From: Nocardia sp. BMG111209
GTDB taxonomy: Bacteria > Actinomycetota > Actinomycetes > Mycobacteriales > Mycobacteriaceae
Length of the DNA stretch: 64,000 bases
Reading direction: 5' to 3'
Assembly: GCF_000381925.1 (NCBI RefSeq)
Contig: NZ_KB907308.1
Location: 806,001-870,000, forward strand
Positions 25,629 through 33,802 of the stretch are shown here, one piece after another (the first letter of the stretch is position 1; each line of letters begins with the position of its first letter). A model generated the notes under the pieces. The model was not told the origin of the DNA. It saw nothing but the letters and a program-made list of their open reading frames with translations, and ran no database searches. The translations under genes and the position numbers were made by a program.

Positions 25629-26033
25629 GTGCGCGGACGCACGCTCGCCGGCGCCGGGGCCGTGGCCGCCACGGCCACCGTGCTCGCCACCGCCCTCGCG
25701 GGCGCCGATCCGGGGACGGCCGTTCCCGGCGACGGCCTGTACCGGGTCGGCATCGATATCGCGCCGGGGATCTATCAGTCCACCGGCAGCCCCGACCCGG
25801 CGACGGGCTGTTTCTGGCAGCGGCTGTGGCATGTGGCCGAACCGGGCGACGAGACCGATCCGAACCATTACGTCGTCGCCAGCGATCTCACCCACACCAC
25901 CCCGGTACGGGTGCTGATCAAGCCGACCGACGTCGCCTTCCGCACCACCAGTTGCGGCGCCTGGGTCGCGGTCCCCCCGCCGCCCACGTCCGGCTCGTCC
26001 GGCCCCGGCACGCCGTACGGCTCCGAGTTCTGA
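25629..26033 (+). CDS. small secreted protein of unknown function
   Basis: 134 residues from GTG 25629, with GGAGGA 7 nt upstream. N-terminal signal peptide (RGRTLAGAGAVAATATVLATALAGA, about 2-27), then a compact domain with GDGLYRVGIDIAPGIYQSTGSPDPATGCFWQRLW and a second Cys in FRTTSCGAW, probably a disulfide pair. Similar short actinobacterial exported proteins with a YRVGxDIxPGxY motif exist, with no known function. Pro/Gly/Ser-rich tail. Divergent from the ECF sigma gene (229-bp gap). Confidence 0.8.
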   Translation: MRGRTLAGAGAVAATATVLATALAGADPGTAVPGDGLYRVGIDIAPGIYQSTGSPDPATGCFWQRLWHVAEPGDETDPNHYVVASDLTHTTPVRVLIKPTDVAFRTTSCGAWVAVPPPPTSGSSGPGTPYGSEF

Positions 26034-26092
26034 TCCCGGCGACCGGCGACGAGGCCGGTAGCGGCATCGTGATCGATGCTCCGAACGGCCGA

Positions 26093-26106
26093 TGTTAGCG
26101 CTCACA
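26093..26106 (+). promoter_or_regulatory. candidate LacI-family operator upstream of galT
   Basis: TGTTAGCGCTCACA differs by one base from the palindrome TGTTAGCGCTAACA, a common LacI/GalR-family operator in actinobacteria. It lies 20 bp upstream of the galT start, overlapping the expected promoter. No LacI-type regulator is encoded in this window. Confidence 0.6.
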
Positions 26107-26125
26107 TTCATCGTGTAATGTCCGC

Positions 26126-27220
26126 GTGGTGATCACCACCAGGCAGAAACTGGCCGATGGCCGGGAGATCCTGTACTTCGACGAGACGCCGGTGACCCGG
26201 GTCGCGACCGACCGCCGCGACCTGCCGCACACCACCACCGCCTCCGAGACCCGGTTCGATCCCCTGCTCGGCGAATGGGTGGTCTTCGCCTCGCACCGGC
26301 AGACCCGGACCTTCCTGCCGCCGGCCGATCTGTGCCCGCTGTGCCCGTCCACCCCGGAGCGCGCGACCGAGATCCCCGAATCCGACTATCGGGTGGCGGT
26401 TTTCGAGAACCGCTTCCCGTCGCTGTCGACCGCGGGGGCGAATGTCGAAGCGGCCGTGACCGGTTCACCGCTGACACCGCTGCGCGACGGATTCGGCCGC
26501 TGTGAGGTGGTGTGCTTCACCAGCGACCACGATTGCTCCTTCGCGCAACTCGAACCGGCGCGGGCGCGGCTGGTACTCGACGTGTGGGCGCACCGCACCG
26601 CCGAGCTGGCCGAGATCGACGGCGTCGCACAGGTTTTCTGCTTCGAGAACCACGGTGCCGAGATCGGCGTGACCCTGTCGCATCCGCACGGGCAGATCTA
26701 CGCCTACCCGTTCGTCACGCCGCGGGTCGCGAAGATCTCGGACAATCTCGCGGGATATCGGAAGGCGCACGGCGGCAACCTGTTCGAGGATCTGCTCGCC
26801 GCCGAGCGCGCGGCCGGCCTGCGGGTGGTGGCGGCGAACGACGAATGGACGGCCTTCGTCCCGCCGTTCGCGCGCTGGCCCTACGAGGTGCAGCTGTATC
26901 CGCACCGCCGGGTGGCCGACATCCCCGATCTCGACGATGCCCAGCGCGAGGCGTTCGCCGCGCTCTATCTGGACGTACAGCGGCGTTTCGCCAACCGTTT
27001 CGACACCCCGATGCCGTACATCGCCGCCTGGAATCAGGCGCCGACGGTGAGATCCGGTGCCCCGCGCGGGGATTGGTGGCTACATCTGCAACTGTTCTCG
27101 ATCCGCCGCGCCGCCGGGAAACTGAAGTATCTGGCCGGTTCCGAATCCGGCATGAACGTCTTCGTCAGCGACACCACCCCCGAGATCGTGGCCGCCGAAC
27201 TGCGTGCGGTCGCCGCATGA
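26126..27220 (+). CDS. galT: galactose-1-phosphate uridylyltransferase
   Basis: Leloir pathway: transfers UMP between UDP-glucose and galactose 1-phosphate. 364 residues; catalytic HPHGQ at 186-190 (His188 the uridylylated residue), zinc ligands Cys70-x2-Cys73 (LCPLCP), ENRFPSLS and CFENHGAEIG. GTG 26126 and GTG 26129 are adjacent alternatives; 26126 used. The stop overlaps the galK start by 4 bp. No galE or sugar transporter is next to it. Confidence 0.96.
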   Translation: MVITTRQKLADGREILYFDETPVTRVATDRRDLPHTTTASETRFDPLLGEWVVFASHRQTRTFLPPADLCPLCPSTPERATEIPESDYRVAVFENRFPSLSTAGANVEAAVTGSPLTPLRDGFGRCEVVCFTSDHDCSFAQLEPARARLVLDVWAHRTAELAEIDGVAQVFCFENHGAEIGVTLSHPHGQIYAYPFVTPRVAKISDNLAGYRKAHGGNLFEDLLAAERAAGLRVVAANDEWTAFVPPFARWPYEVQLYPHRRVADIPDLDDAQREAFAALYLDVQRRFANRFDTPMPYIAAWNQAPTVRSGAPRGDWWLHLQLFSIRRAAGKLKYLAGSESGMNVFVSDTTPEIVAAELRAVAA

Positions 27221-28386
27221 GTGGGACAGGGCCGGAGGCGGCAGCGGAGCGTCACCACGAAGGCCCCTCGCGCACGCTTGGCAGACACAGCGTGAGTGGG
27301 GTGTGGGTGGCGCCGGGCCGGGTCAACATCATCGGCGAGCACACCGACTACAACGGCGGCTACGCACTGCCGATCGCCCTCCCGCACGTCGTGACCTGCC
27401 GCGCCGCAACGACTTCCGACGGGCTGGTGCGGGTGTCCTCGCGGCAGCACCCCGGTGAGCGGATCGAACTGCCGGTCGCCGGGCTGGCCGGCGCCGAGGT
27501 GTCCGGCTGGGCCCGCTATCCCCTGGGGGTCGTGCACGAGTACGTCCGCCGCGGGCACCCGATCACCGGCCTCACCGTGGAACTCGACGGCGCGGTGCCG
27601 GTCGGCGCGGGCCTGTCCTCCTCGGCGGCGGTGGAATGCTCGGTGGCCGTGGCGATCCGGGACCTGTTCGAATTACCGGTCGGCGCCGCCGATCTCATCG
27701 ATATCGGCCGGACCGCGGAGAATTCGTACGTCGGCGCGGCGACCGGCACCCTGGACCAGTCCGCCTCGGTACTGTGCACCGCCGGGCACGCGCTGTTCCT
27801 CGATTTCGGTGCGGGTGAGCACGCGCAGGTACCGTTCGATCTCGCGGCCTCCGGCCTGGAACTGCTGGTGGTGGACACGAATACGCCGCATCAGCTGGTG
27901 GACGGCGACTACGGCGAGCGCCGGCGCGAATGCGAGGCCGCCGCCGCGGCCCTGGGGGTGCCGACGCTCGGCGCGATCACCGACCTCGCGGACGTGGCGG
28001 CGATCGCCGATCCGGTACTGCGCCGGCGTGCCCGGCACATCGTCGCCGAGAACGCGCGCGTGCTCACGACCGTGGACATGCTGCGCGAGGGCCGTGATCC
28101 GCGCGACATCGGCCCGATCCTGACCGCCGGACATGCTTCGCTGCGTGACGATTTCGCGATCTCGACCCGGCAACTGGACACCGCGGTGGACGCGGCGCTG
28201 GCCGCGGGCGCGCACGGGGCCCGGATGGTCGGCGGCGGATTCGGCGGCAGCATCATCGCGTTGACCGATTCCGACCGGACCGGACATATCGAATCCCGGA
28301 TCACCCGGAAGTTCCACACGGAAGGCTTTTCGCCGCCCCGGGCCTTCGTCGCCGTTCCCGCCGCGGGCGCCCACCGAGTGTCGTGA
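27217..28386 (+). CDS. galK: galactokinase
   Basis: Phosphorylates galactose at C1 with ATP. 389-residue GHMP kinase with APGRVNIIGEHTDYNGGYALP (substrate motif, about 32-52), PVGAGLSSSAAVE (ATP loop, near 127) and MVGGGFGGSIIAL near the C terminus. Translationally coupled to galT (ATGA overlap). The N terminus has about 28 residues before the usual start of homology, so a downstream GTG (near 27291) is an alternative start. Followed by a 513-bp gene-free stretch. Confidence 0.95.
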   Translation: MSGTGPEAAAERHHEGPSRTLGRHSVSGVWVAPGRVNIIGEHTDYNGGYALPIALPHVVTCRAATTSDGLVRVSSRQHPGERIELPVAGLAGAEVSGWARYPLGVVHEYVRRGHPITGLTVELDGAVPVGAGLSSSAAVECSVAVAIRDLFELPVGAADLIDIGRTAENSYVGAATGTLDQSASVLCTAGHALFLDFGAGEHAQVPFDLAASGLELLVVDTNTPHQLVDGDYGERRRECEAAAAALGVPTLGAITDLADVAAIADPVLRRRARHIVAENARVLTTVDMLREGRDPRDIGPILTAGHASLRDDFAISTRQLDTAVDAALAAGAHGARMVGGGFGGSIIALTDSDRTGHIESRITRKFHTEGFSPPRAFVAVPAAGAHRVS

Positions 28387-28899
28387 ACTCTCCCAGTGAC
28401 CGAATTCACATCCGTCGGCGACATCGTCGCGAACGCTTTTGTATCGCGACATAACCAAAAGTATTGCGAATTCAGCGAATTGACTTCGGCTGCATGCACT
28501 CACGGATGCAAGACCGTATGCACGTGCACCGGCGAAGGTTGCGAAAATTTCGGCTCATTTTCAGCATACTCACTGCTATCTCCACGGAGATCCTCGGCTA
28601 CTTCCATTTCACATACTCTTGCAACAGTTCGGCTATCCGGCCGAACTGCGTAAATGCCGCAGATCGGGCATGGTTGAAGATAGTCGGTTCGACGGTGTGA
28701 TTTGCAAATCTCGCAAATAGGGGTACCGCAGCGAGGAATCGAGAACGTACCGTGGAGCACGATTAGCCCGGCTATCTGCGGGAATACCCCTGTCGATAAT
28801 CGTCGCCGGCTGATCCCCAGGGGGATTCGATCTGTTCCCACGGATTCCCGGCCTGGCAGCGTCGCCCGCATACAGTCACCAATCACCTCGGAGGTACCG
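28387..28899. other. gene-free, relatively AT-rich 513-bp stretch
   Basis: No open frame here has the GC3 bias of its neighbours, and base composition is clearly lower in GC than flanking genes from about 28430 to 28720. It contains the perfect palindrome ATTTGCAAAT (28700-28709) followed by a CGCAAAT echo, a possible regulator site. Looks like a remnant of transferred or decayed sequence plus the promoter of the DUF397 gene. Confidence 0.6.
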
Positions 28900-29121
28900 A
28901 TGATCGACCAGAATGCGACTCGCGCCGTGGATCTCGACTGGCGCAAGTCGAGTTTCAGTGGACCGGACGGTAACTGCGTCGAATGCGCCGAGTTGCCCGA
29001 CGGCGGTGTGGCCGTCCGCAACAGCAACAACCCCGATGCCGGCACCCTGGAGTTCACCCGCGCCGAGCTCTCGGCGTGGATCCTGGGCTGCCGCGCCGGG
29101 GAATTCGACTATTTGGCCTGA
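28900..29121 (+). CDS. DUF397 domain protein
   Basis: 73 residues, nearly all one DUF397 domain: LDWRKSSFSGPDGNCVECAELPDGGVAVRNS and the C-terminal FTRAELSAWILG. In Streptomyces and Nocardia these small proteins usually sit next to an XRE-type DNA-binding protein (BldB/WhiJ-like pairs) and are thought to modulate it, perhaps as antitoxin-like partners. No such partner is adjacent here, which makes it an orphan. ATG 28900 has GGAGGT 6 nt upstream. Confidence 0.9.
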   Translation: MIDQNATRAVDLDWRKSSFSGPDGNCVECAELPDGGVAVRNSNNPDAGTLEFTRAELSAWILGCRAGEFDYLA

Positions 29122-29187
29122 CCACCGGTAACCGCGGTCCGGGCGGTGGGGCACGCCGCCCGGGCCGGAACGATTACCCGAGAGGTT

Positions 29188-29226
29188 ATGGATCGAGCCT
29201 GCCCGGATCGGGCAGGCTCGATCCAT
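29188..29226. repeat. 39-bp perfect hairpin palindrome overlapping a start codon
   Basis: Arms 29188-29205 and 29209-29226 are exact reverse complements (18 bp) with a GAT loop. The right arm ends at the second base of the ATG (29225-29227) of the thioesterase gene. The left arm itself begins with an ATG preceded by GAGAGG. It could be the terminator of the DUF397 gene, a DNA operator, or an RNA structure that hides the start codon; there is no T-run after it. Confidence 0.85.
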
Positions 29227-29644
29227 GACCGACAACTCCGGACTCGATCGCGAGGGCACGGCCCTGTTCCACCGCACGATGCCCTTCACCGCCCGCCTCG
29301 GCGTCGAGGTGCTCGCGCACGGCGCGGATCTGGTGCGCAGCCGTCTGGCCTGGTCGGCGGACCTGTGCACCCTCGGCGGCGCCCTGCACGGCGGCACGCT
29401 GATGTCACTGGCCGACGCGACCGCCGCGGTGTGCGCGTTCCTCAACCTCCCCGAGGGCGCCCAGGGCACCACCACCGTCGAATCGAAGACGAACTTCCTG
29501 CGCGCCGTCCGGTCCGGATACGCCGTCGCGTCCGCCCGCCCCCTGCACGCCGGTCGCCGATTCGTCGTCGTGGAGACCGAGATTCGCGACGATGCGGACG
29601 CGCTGGTAGCCAAGACGACCCAGACCCAGGCGGTACTGTCGTGA
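29225..29644 (+). CDS. PaaI-like hotdog-fold thioesterase
   Basis: 139 residues. Hotdog thioesterase core with GGALHGGTLMSLADATAAVCAF (about 56-77; the HGG motif and Asp typical of PaaI/YdiI-type acyl-CoA thioesterases), then TTTVESKTNFLRAVRSG and RRFVVVETEIRD. Hydrolyses an acyl- or aryl-CoA; substrate unknown. Start ATG 29225 lies inside the palindrome described separately; no normal Shine-Dalgarno sequence is accessible if that hairpin forms. A GTG a few codons downstream is not evident. Confidence 0.9.
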   Translation: MTDNSGLDREGTALFHRTMPFTARLGVEVLAHGADLVRSRLAWSADLCTLGGALHGGTLMSLADATAAVCAFLNLPEGAQGTTTVESKTNFLRAVRSGYAVASARPLHAGRRFVVVETEIRDDADALVAKTTQTQAVLS

Positions 29645-29708
29645 TCCGCCACGGAATGCGCACGGCCCGTGCGGCGTTGGACGTGGCCATGACGGATCGG
29701 GTACGGCG

Positions 29709-30878
29709 ATGACGGCGATCGACGGAACGGTGGCACCGGGATTCGAGCCGGTGCGCGACGCCTTCGCGGCGAATTTCGAGAAGGCCGGCGAGGTCGGCGC
29801 CGCGGTCGCGGTCTACCGCGACGGACAGCCGGTGGTCGATCTGTGGGGCGGACTGGCCGATCCCGCGACCGATCGGCCCTGGGAACGCGACACCCTGCAA
29901 CTGGTGTACTCCGCCACCAAGGCCGTCACCGCGGCCGCGGCACATCTGCTCGCGCAGCGCGGTGAGCTGGACCTCGACGCACCGGTGTCCCGGTATTGGC
30001 CGGAATTCGCCGCCGCCGGCAAGTCCGCGATCCCGGTGCGCCAGTTGCTGTCCCATCGCGCCGGGCTGCCCGCCCTGGATCATCCGGTACCGCTGGCCGA
30101 CGCGCTGACCTGGGAGCCGATGGTCACCGCACTCGCCGCGCAGCGTCCGCTGTGGGAACCGGGTACCGCGCACGGATATCACGGACGCACCTTCGGCTGG
30201 CTGGTCGGCGAGGTGATCCGGCGGGTGTCGGGCCGGAGTCCGGGCCGCTTCGTGGCCGAGGAGATCACCGGCCCGCACGGCATCGACTTCTTCATCGGAT
30301 TGCCGGACACCGAGCGAAACCGGGTCAGCCGCTTGGTCTTCGCGCCGCAACCCGATTATTCCGCGATCCCGATCGATCGGATCCCCGAAGCGCTGCGCCC
30401 GCTGCTGGCCGCCGCCGCGGATCCGGAATCCCTGTCGAACCGGGCCTTCGCGGTGACCGATCCGGCGGATCCGGACTTCGACTCGCCCGCCGTGCAGGCC
30501 GCGGAGATCCCGGCCAGCAACGGGATCGGCACCGCGCGCGGCCTGGCCCGGTTCTACGCGACGCTGATCGGTGACGTGGACGGCCACCGGCTGCTCACCG
30601 CCGACACCCTCGCCGACGCCACTGTCGAGCAGGCCGCGGGCATCGACCGGGTGATGCTGCTGCCCAGCCGCTACGCCTCCGGATTCATGCTGCCCACAGA
30701 GAGTTTCGCGCTCGGTGGTCCCGCCTCGTTCGGCCATCCCGGCCGCGGCGGCGCCCTGGGCTTCGCCGATCCCACCCGGGGCCTGGCCTTCGGTTACGTC
30801 ACCAATTACATCGTGGAGGGCGCACTGGACCTGCGCGCCGCCGACCTGGCGGCGGCGGTGAACGCGGCCTGGGACTGA
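29709..30878 (+). CDS. serine beta-lactamase-like hydrolase / esterase (EstB type)
   Basis: 389 residues, Beta-lactamase PF00144 family. Catalytic Ser68-x-x-Lys71 (SATK), the LSHRAGLPAL segment, and YHGRTFGWLVGE in the Tyr-motif position. No signal peptide, so probably a cytoplasmic esterase or peptidase, not an antibiotic-resistance enzyme. Closest described relatives are EstB-type carboxylesterases and LACTB-like proteins of actinobacteria. ATG 29709, 65 bp after the thioesterase gene. Confidence 0.9.
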   Translation: MTAIDGTVAPGFEPVRDAFAANFEKAGEVGAAVAVYRDGQPVVDLWGGLADPATDRPWERDTLQLVYSATKAVTAAAAHLLAQRGELDLDAPVSRYWPEFAAAGKSAIPVRQLLSHRAGLPALDHPVPLADALTWEPMVTALAAQRPLWEPGTAHGYHGRTFGWLVGEVIRRVSGRSPGRFVAEEITGPHGIDFFIGLPDTERNRVSRLVFAPQPDYSAIPIDRIPEALRPLLAAAADPESLSNRAFAVTDPADPDFDSPAVQAAEIPASNGIGTARGLARFYATLIGDVDGHRLLTADTLADATVEQAAGIDRVMLLPSRYASGFMLPTESFALGGPASFGHPGRGGALGFADPTRGLAFGYVTNYIVEGALDLRAADLAAAVNAAWD

Positions 30879-30888
30879 GCGGTCCGGC

Positions 30889-31572
30889 TCAGACCGTCGT
30901 CCGCAGCCGGGCGGCGCGCAGCCGCGCCACCGCCCGCGCGAACTCGCCCGCCCGGAGCGCCGCGACCGGCTCCACCTCCGCGACCGTGTCGACATCGGTG
31001 AGGGCCGGCAGCCGGTGCAGGCGACACCCGTAGCGGCGCAGGGCCGATGCGGTGAGCTCGCCGGTGCGGGCGGTCGACATCGGCACCGTGACCAGGATGC
31101 TCGCCGCGGCCGGATCGGTGAGCCCCAGCGCCCACCAGCCGCCGTCGGTGGCGGGACCCAGCACAGTATCGCCGCAGGCCAGCAGCCGGGCCGCGGACGC
31201 GGCCAGCAGTTCGGGACCGGCCTGCGGGGTGTCCATCCCGATCTGCAGCACCGGTAGGCCCGCGCAGGCGGCGTCCGCGTGGGCGCCGGCGAGGCGTTCA
31301 CCGAAACTGCCGTCGGACTGCGGGACGACCTCGAAATCGGCCAGCGCCACGGCGATCTCGTCGGCCCGCTCGGCCCGCGCGAGATCGCCGGTCCACGCCA
31401 CCATCCGATGCCGGATGCCGCTGTCGCGCACCGCGGCCAGCGTGTCCAGCAGCGACGCGGCCGCCAGCCCGGCCGCCTCCGTCGGCGAGAACGGCGGTGT
31501 CAGACGGGTTTTCGCGAATCCGGCGATCGGTGCCTTGGCGATCACCAGCAGGGTGGCGTCGATCGGCCTCAC
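30889..31572 (-). CDS. DUF2064 / TIGR04282-type nucleotidyl/glycosyl transferase-like protein
   Basis: 227 residues with a GT-A-like fold: TLLVIAKAPIAGFAKTRLTPPFSP at the N terminus, QIGMDTPQAGPELLAASA and LGPATDGGWWALGL, the hallmark of TIGR04282 proteins. Usually encoded beside a GT2 transferase, as here, where the two overlap by 4 bp. Function in this family is unproven; it probably makes or transfers an activated sugar for a cell-envelope or secondary glycan. Confidence 0.88.
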   Translation of the reverse strand: MRPIDATLLVIAKAPIAGFAKTRLTPPFSPTEAAGLAAASLLDTLAAVRDSGIRHRMVAWTGDLARAERADEIAVALADFEVVPQSDGSFGERLAGAHADAACAGLPVLQIGMDTPQAGPELLAASAARLLACGDTVLGPATDGGWWALGLTDPAAASILVTVPMSTARTGELTASALRRYGCRLHRLPALTDVDTVAEVEPVAALRAGEFARAVARLRAARLRTTV

Positions 31573-32234
31573 AGCACACTCCAGAAGTCCCGCACGGCGC
31601 CGACGGTGCCGCGTACCGAACCGGAAACCTTCGAGACCCCGTGTGTCCGGGGCCGATACCGCACATCGCGCTCGACCACGCCCCAGCCCTCCCGCGCCGC
31701 GCCGAGCAGCAGCGCCAGCGGATATCCGGACCTCGGGTGCAGCGGGCCGAGCGCGAGCAGCCGCTCGCGGCGCAGCACCCGCACGGCGGCCAGATCGTGG
31801 ACCGGCAGGCCGTGCCGGCGGCGCAGCACGGTGGCCAGCAGCGCGTTACCCGCTCGCGCGTGCCACGGCCAGGCGCCGCGCGCCACGGCCCGGCGACGGC
31901 CCGCCACCATATCCACACCGGCGACCAATTCGCTTGCCAGCAAAGGGATTTCGCCGGGATCCAGGGAACCGTCACCGTCCAGTACCGCCACCAGTTCGGT
32001 ATCCGCCGCGCGGATCCCGGCGTGTACGGCCGAACCGTATCCCGGCGTCGATTCGGTCACCACGGTCGCGCCGGCCGCCCGCGCCACCGCCGCCGTGTCG
32101 TCGGTGGAGGCATTGTCGACGACGATCACCCGGTATCCGGTCGGTACGGCGGCCAGTACCCCCGGCAACGCACCCGCCTCGTTGTGGCACGGGATCACCA
32201 CGGTGATGTCCGGCGCCTCGTGTGTCTCGGTCAC
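31569..32234 (-). CDS. family 2 glycosyltransferase
   Basis: 221 residues from GTG 32234 (VTETHEAPDITVVIPCHNEA). GT-A domain with DNASTDDTAAVARAAG and the metal-binding LDGDGSLDP; C-terminal RYRPRTHGVSKVSGSVRGT as in DPM1/DPG synthase-like enzymes, but without trailing membrane helices. Likely transfers a sugar from a nucleotide donor to a polyprenyl or other lipid acceptor. Overlaps the next gene by 4 bp. Divergent from the multi-pass membrane gene across a repeat-bearing promoter. Confidence 0.9.
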   Translation of the reverse strand: MTETHEAPDITVVIPCHNEAGALPGVLAAVPTGYRVIVVDNASTDDTAAVARAAGATVVTESTPGYGSAVHAGIRAADTELVAVLDGDGSLDPGEIPLLASELVAGVDMVAGRRRAVARGAWPWHARAGNALLATVLRRRHGLPVHDLAAVRVLRRERLLALGPLHPRSGYPLALLLGAAREGWGVVERDVRYRPRTHGVSKVSGSVRGTVGAVRDFWSVL

Positions 32235-32274
32235 GGCATCGACCGTAGGGCCGCCGGGCCGCGCCGAACCCGTA

Positions 32275-32356
32275 TGACGCGGTGACGAAAGTATGACGGG
32301 ACCAGCACATTCGACGCGCGCGGCCCGGACACCGGCCCGGTGACGAAAGTGTGACA
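32275..32356. promoter_or_regulatory. 17-bp direct repeat with TGAC half-sites in the divergent promoter
   Basis: GGTGACGAAAGTATGAC at 32281-32297 recurs as GGTGACGAAAGTGTGAC at 32339-32355; each copy has two TGAC cores 11 bp apart, and a further TGACG lies at 32275. The 11-bp periodic direct repeats are what OmpR-family regulators bind, and an OmpR-type regulator is encoded two genes downstream. Confidence 0.5.
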
Positions 32357-32392
32357 ACCGGGCCGGCCGCGCCGATCGCCGCGAATACCCCG

Positions 32393-33802
32393 GTGACCAC
32401 GGCCTATCGTGAAGCCGTGCAGCAGGCGGTCGTCACCGATATCCCCCGGCGTGCCCGCGGTCTCGCGGCGTGGACATGCGTCGCGGTCGCGGCGCTGCTG
32501 GTCGTGGCGGCGTTCGCGCTGCCGCAGATCCGGGGCCCGCAGTGGAGCCTGCGCCTCTACGCGGCCGCGGCGCCGATCTTCGGCATCTGGGGCCCCCACA
32601 TCGGCTGGGGCACCGGACCGGCGATCGCGATCGCCGCCGCGGTGGTCCTCGCCGGGCCGGAACTGGCGCGGCGGCTGTCCTGGCGCACCCTGCTGACGGT
32701 GTCCTGGCTGACCTCGGTGGCGTGGACGTTCGCGCTGGCGATGATCGACGGCTGGCAGGTCGGTTTCGCCGGACGGCTCACCCGGCAGCACGAATACCTG
32801 TGGGAGGTGGGCGGAGTCCACGACATCGGCGCCATGCTGCGTGGATTCTCCGGGCGCATCCTGGATTTCCGGCCCGATTCGTGGACGACCCACGTCTCCG
32901 GCCATCCGCCCGGCGCGCTGCTGACCTTCGTCCTGCTGGACCGCCTCGGCCTGCGCGGCGGCGCGTGGGCGGCCTGGCTGTGCGTACTCGTCGGCGCCAG
33001 TGCGGTGGCGGCCGTGGCGGTCGCGCTGAACGCGCTGGGCGCGCCCGATCGGGCAAGGGCCGCACTGCCTTTCCTGGTGCTCGCCCCGGCCGCGGTCTGG
33101 GTCGGGGTGTCGGCCGACGGATTCTTCGCCGGGGTCACGGCCTGGGCGGTGGCGCTGCTGGCCGTCGCCACCCGGCAACGTCCGGCCTGGCCGGTGGTCG
33201 CGCTGGCATCGGGCCTGTTGTTCGGCTACGGCCTGTATCTCAACTACGGCCTGACGCTCATGGTGGTCCCGGCGGCGGCGATCCTGGCGGCGCGTGGTTT
33301 CCGCCCGGCGGCGCCGGCACTGGTCGGAGTGGCGCTGGTGGTCGCGGCGTTCACCGCGTCCGGATTCTCCTGGCTCGAGGGTTATCACCTCGTGGTGCAA
33401 CGGTATTACCAGGGCATCGCCTCGGACCGGCCGTACTCCTATTGGGTGTGGGGCAATCTCGCGGCCACCGTCTGCGCGGTCGGCCTGGCCACTGCGGCCG
33501 CGCTGCCCGAAGTCGTTCGCGGGCTGGGTTTCCCGGCCCTCACCCGCCGGTCCGAACTGCTCGGCCGCTGGCGCACCGCGATCGATCCGGCGGCGCTGCT
33601 CGCGGCGGCGGGACTGCTCGCCATCGCGGCGGCCGACCTCAGCGGGCTCAGCAAGGCGGAGACCGAACGGATCTGGCTGCCGTTCGACGTCTGGCTGCTG
33701 GCAGCCACCGCGCTGCTGCCGGCCCGCGGCGCCCGCTGGTGGCTCGCCGCGCAGGCGGTGGCGGCCCTGCTGCTCAACCATCTGCTGGCGACGAACTGGT
33801 GA
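32393..33802 (+). CDS. multi-pass membrane protein, GT-C-like, unknown function
   Basis: 469 residues with roughly 11-12 hydrophobic helices (for example AAWTCVAVAALLVVAAFALP, TLLTVSWLTSVAWTFALAMI and WLAAQAVAALLLNHLLA). The first loop after the early helices carries RQHEYLWEVGGVHDIGAM and TTHVSGHPPGALLTF, polar and conserved-looking, reminiscent of GT-C polyprenyl-phosphate-dependent glycosyltransferases. The start is uncertain: GTG 32351 would place one promoter repeat in the gene, so GTG 32393 is preferred. Its stop overlaps the response-regulator start by 4 bp, so the membrane protein and two-component system form one operon. Confidence 0.8.
   Translation: MTTAYREAVQQAVVTDIPRRARGLAAWTCVAVAALLVVAAFALPQIRGPQWSLRLYAAAAPIFGIWGPHIGWGTGPAIAIAAAVVLAGPELARRLSWRTLLTVSWLTSVAWTFALAMIDGWQVGFAGRLTRQHEYLWEVGGVHDIGAMLRGFSGRILDFRPDSWTTHVSGHPPGALLTFVLLDRLGLRGGAWAAWLCVLVGASAVAAVAVALNALGAPDRARAALPFLVLAPAAVWVGVSADGFFAGVTAWAVALLAVATRQRPAWPVVALASGLLFGYGLYLNYGLTLMVVPAAAILAARGFRPAAPALVGVALVVAAFTASGFSWLEGYHLVVQRYYQGIASDRPYSYWVWGNLAATVCAVGLATAAALPEVVRGLGFPALTRRSELLGRWRTAIDPAALLAAAGLLAIAAADLSGLSKAETERIWLPFDVWLLAATALLPARGARWWLAAQAVAALLLNHLLATNW

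Noticed and set aside
28500..29057. Minus-strand frame with a Cys-rich stretch (CGTPICEICKSHRR...CPIC) suggesting a zinc finger
   Set aside because: Poor GC3 bias, antisense to the DUF397 gene, no ribosome site, and the Cys pattern is not a known finger.
29709..30878. Beta-lactamase resistance gene
   Set aside because: Has the SxxK fold motif but no signal peptide and the esterase-type Tyr segment; better called a carboxylesterase-like hydrolase.
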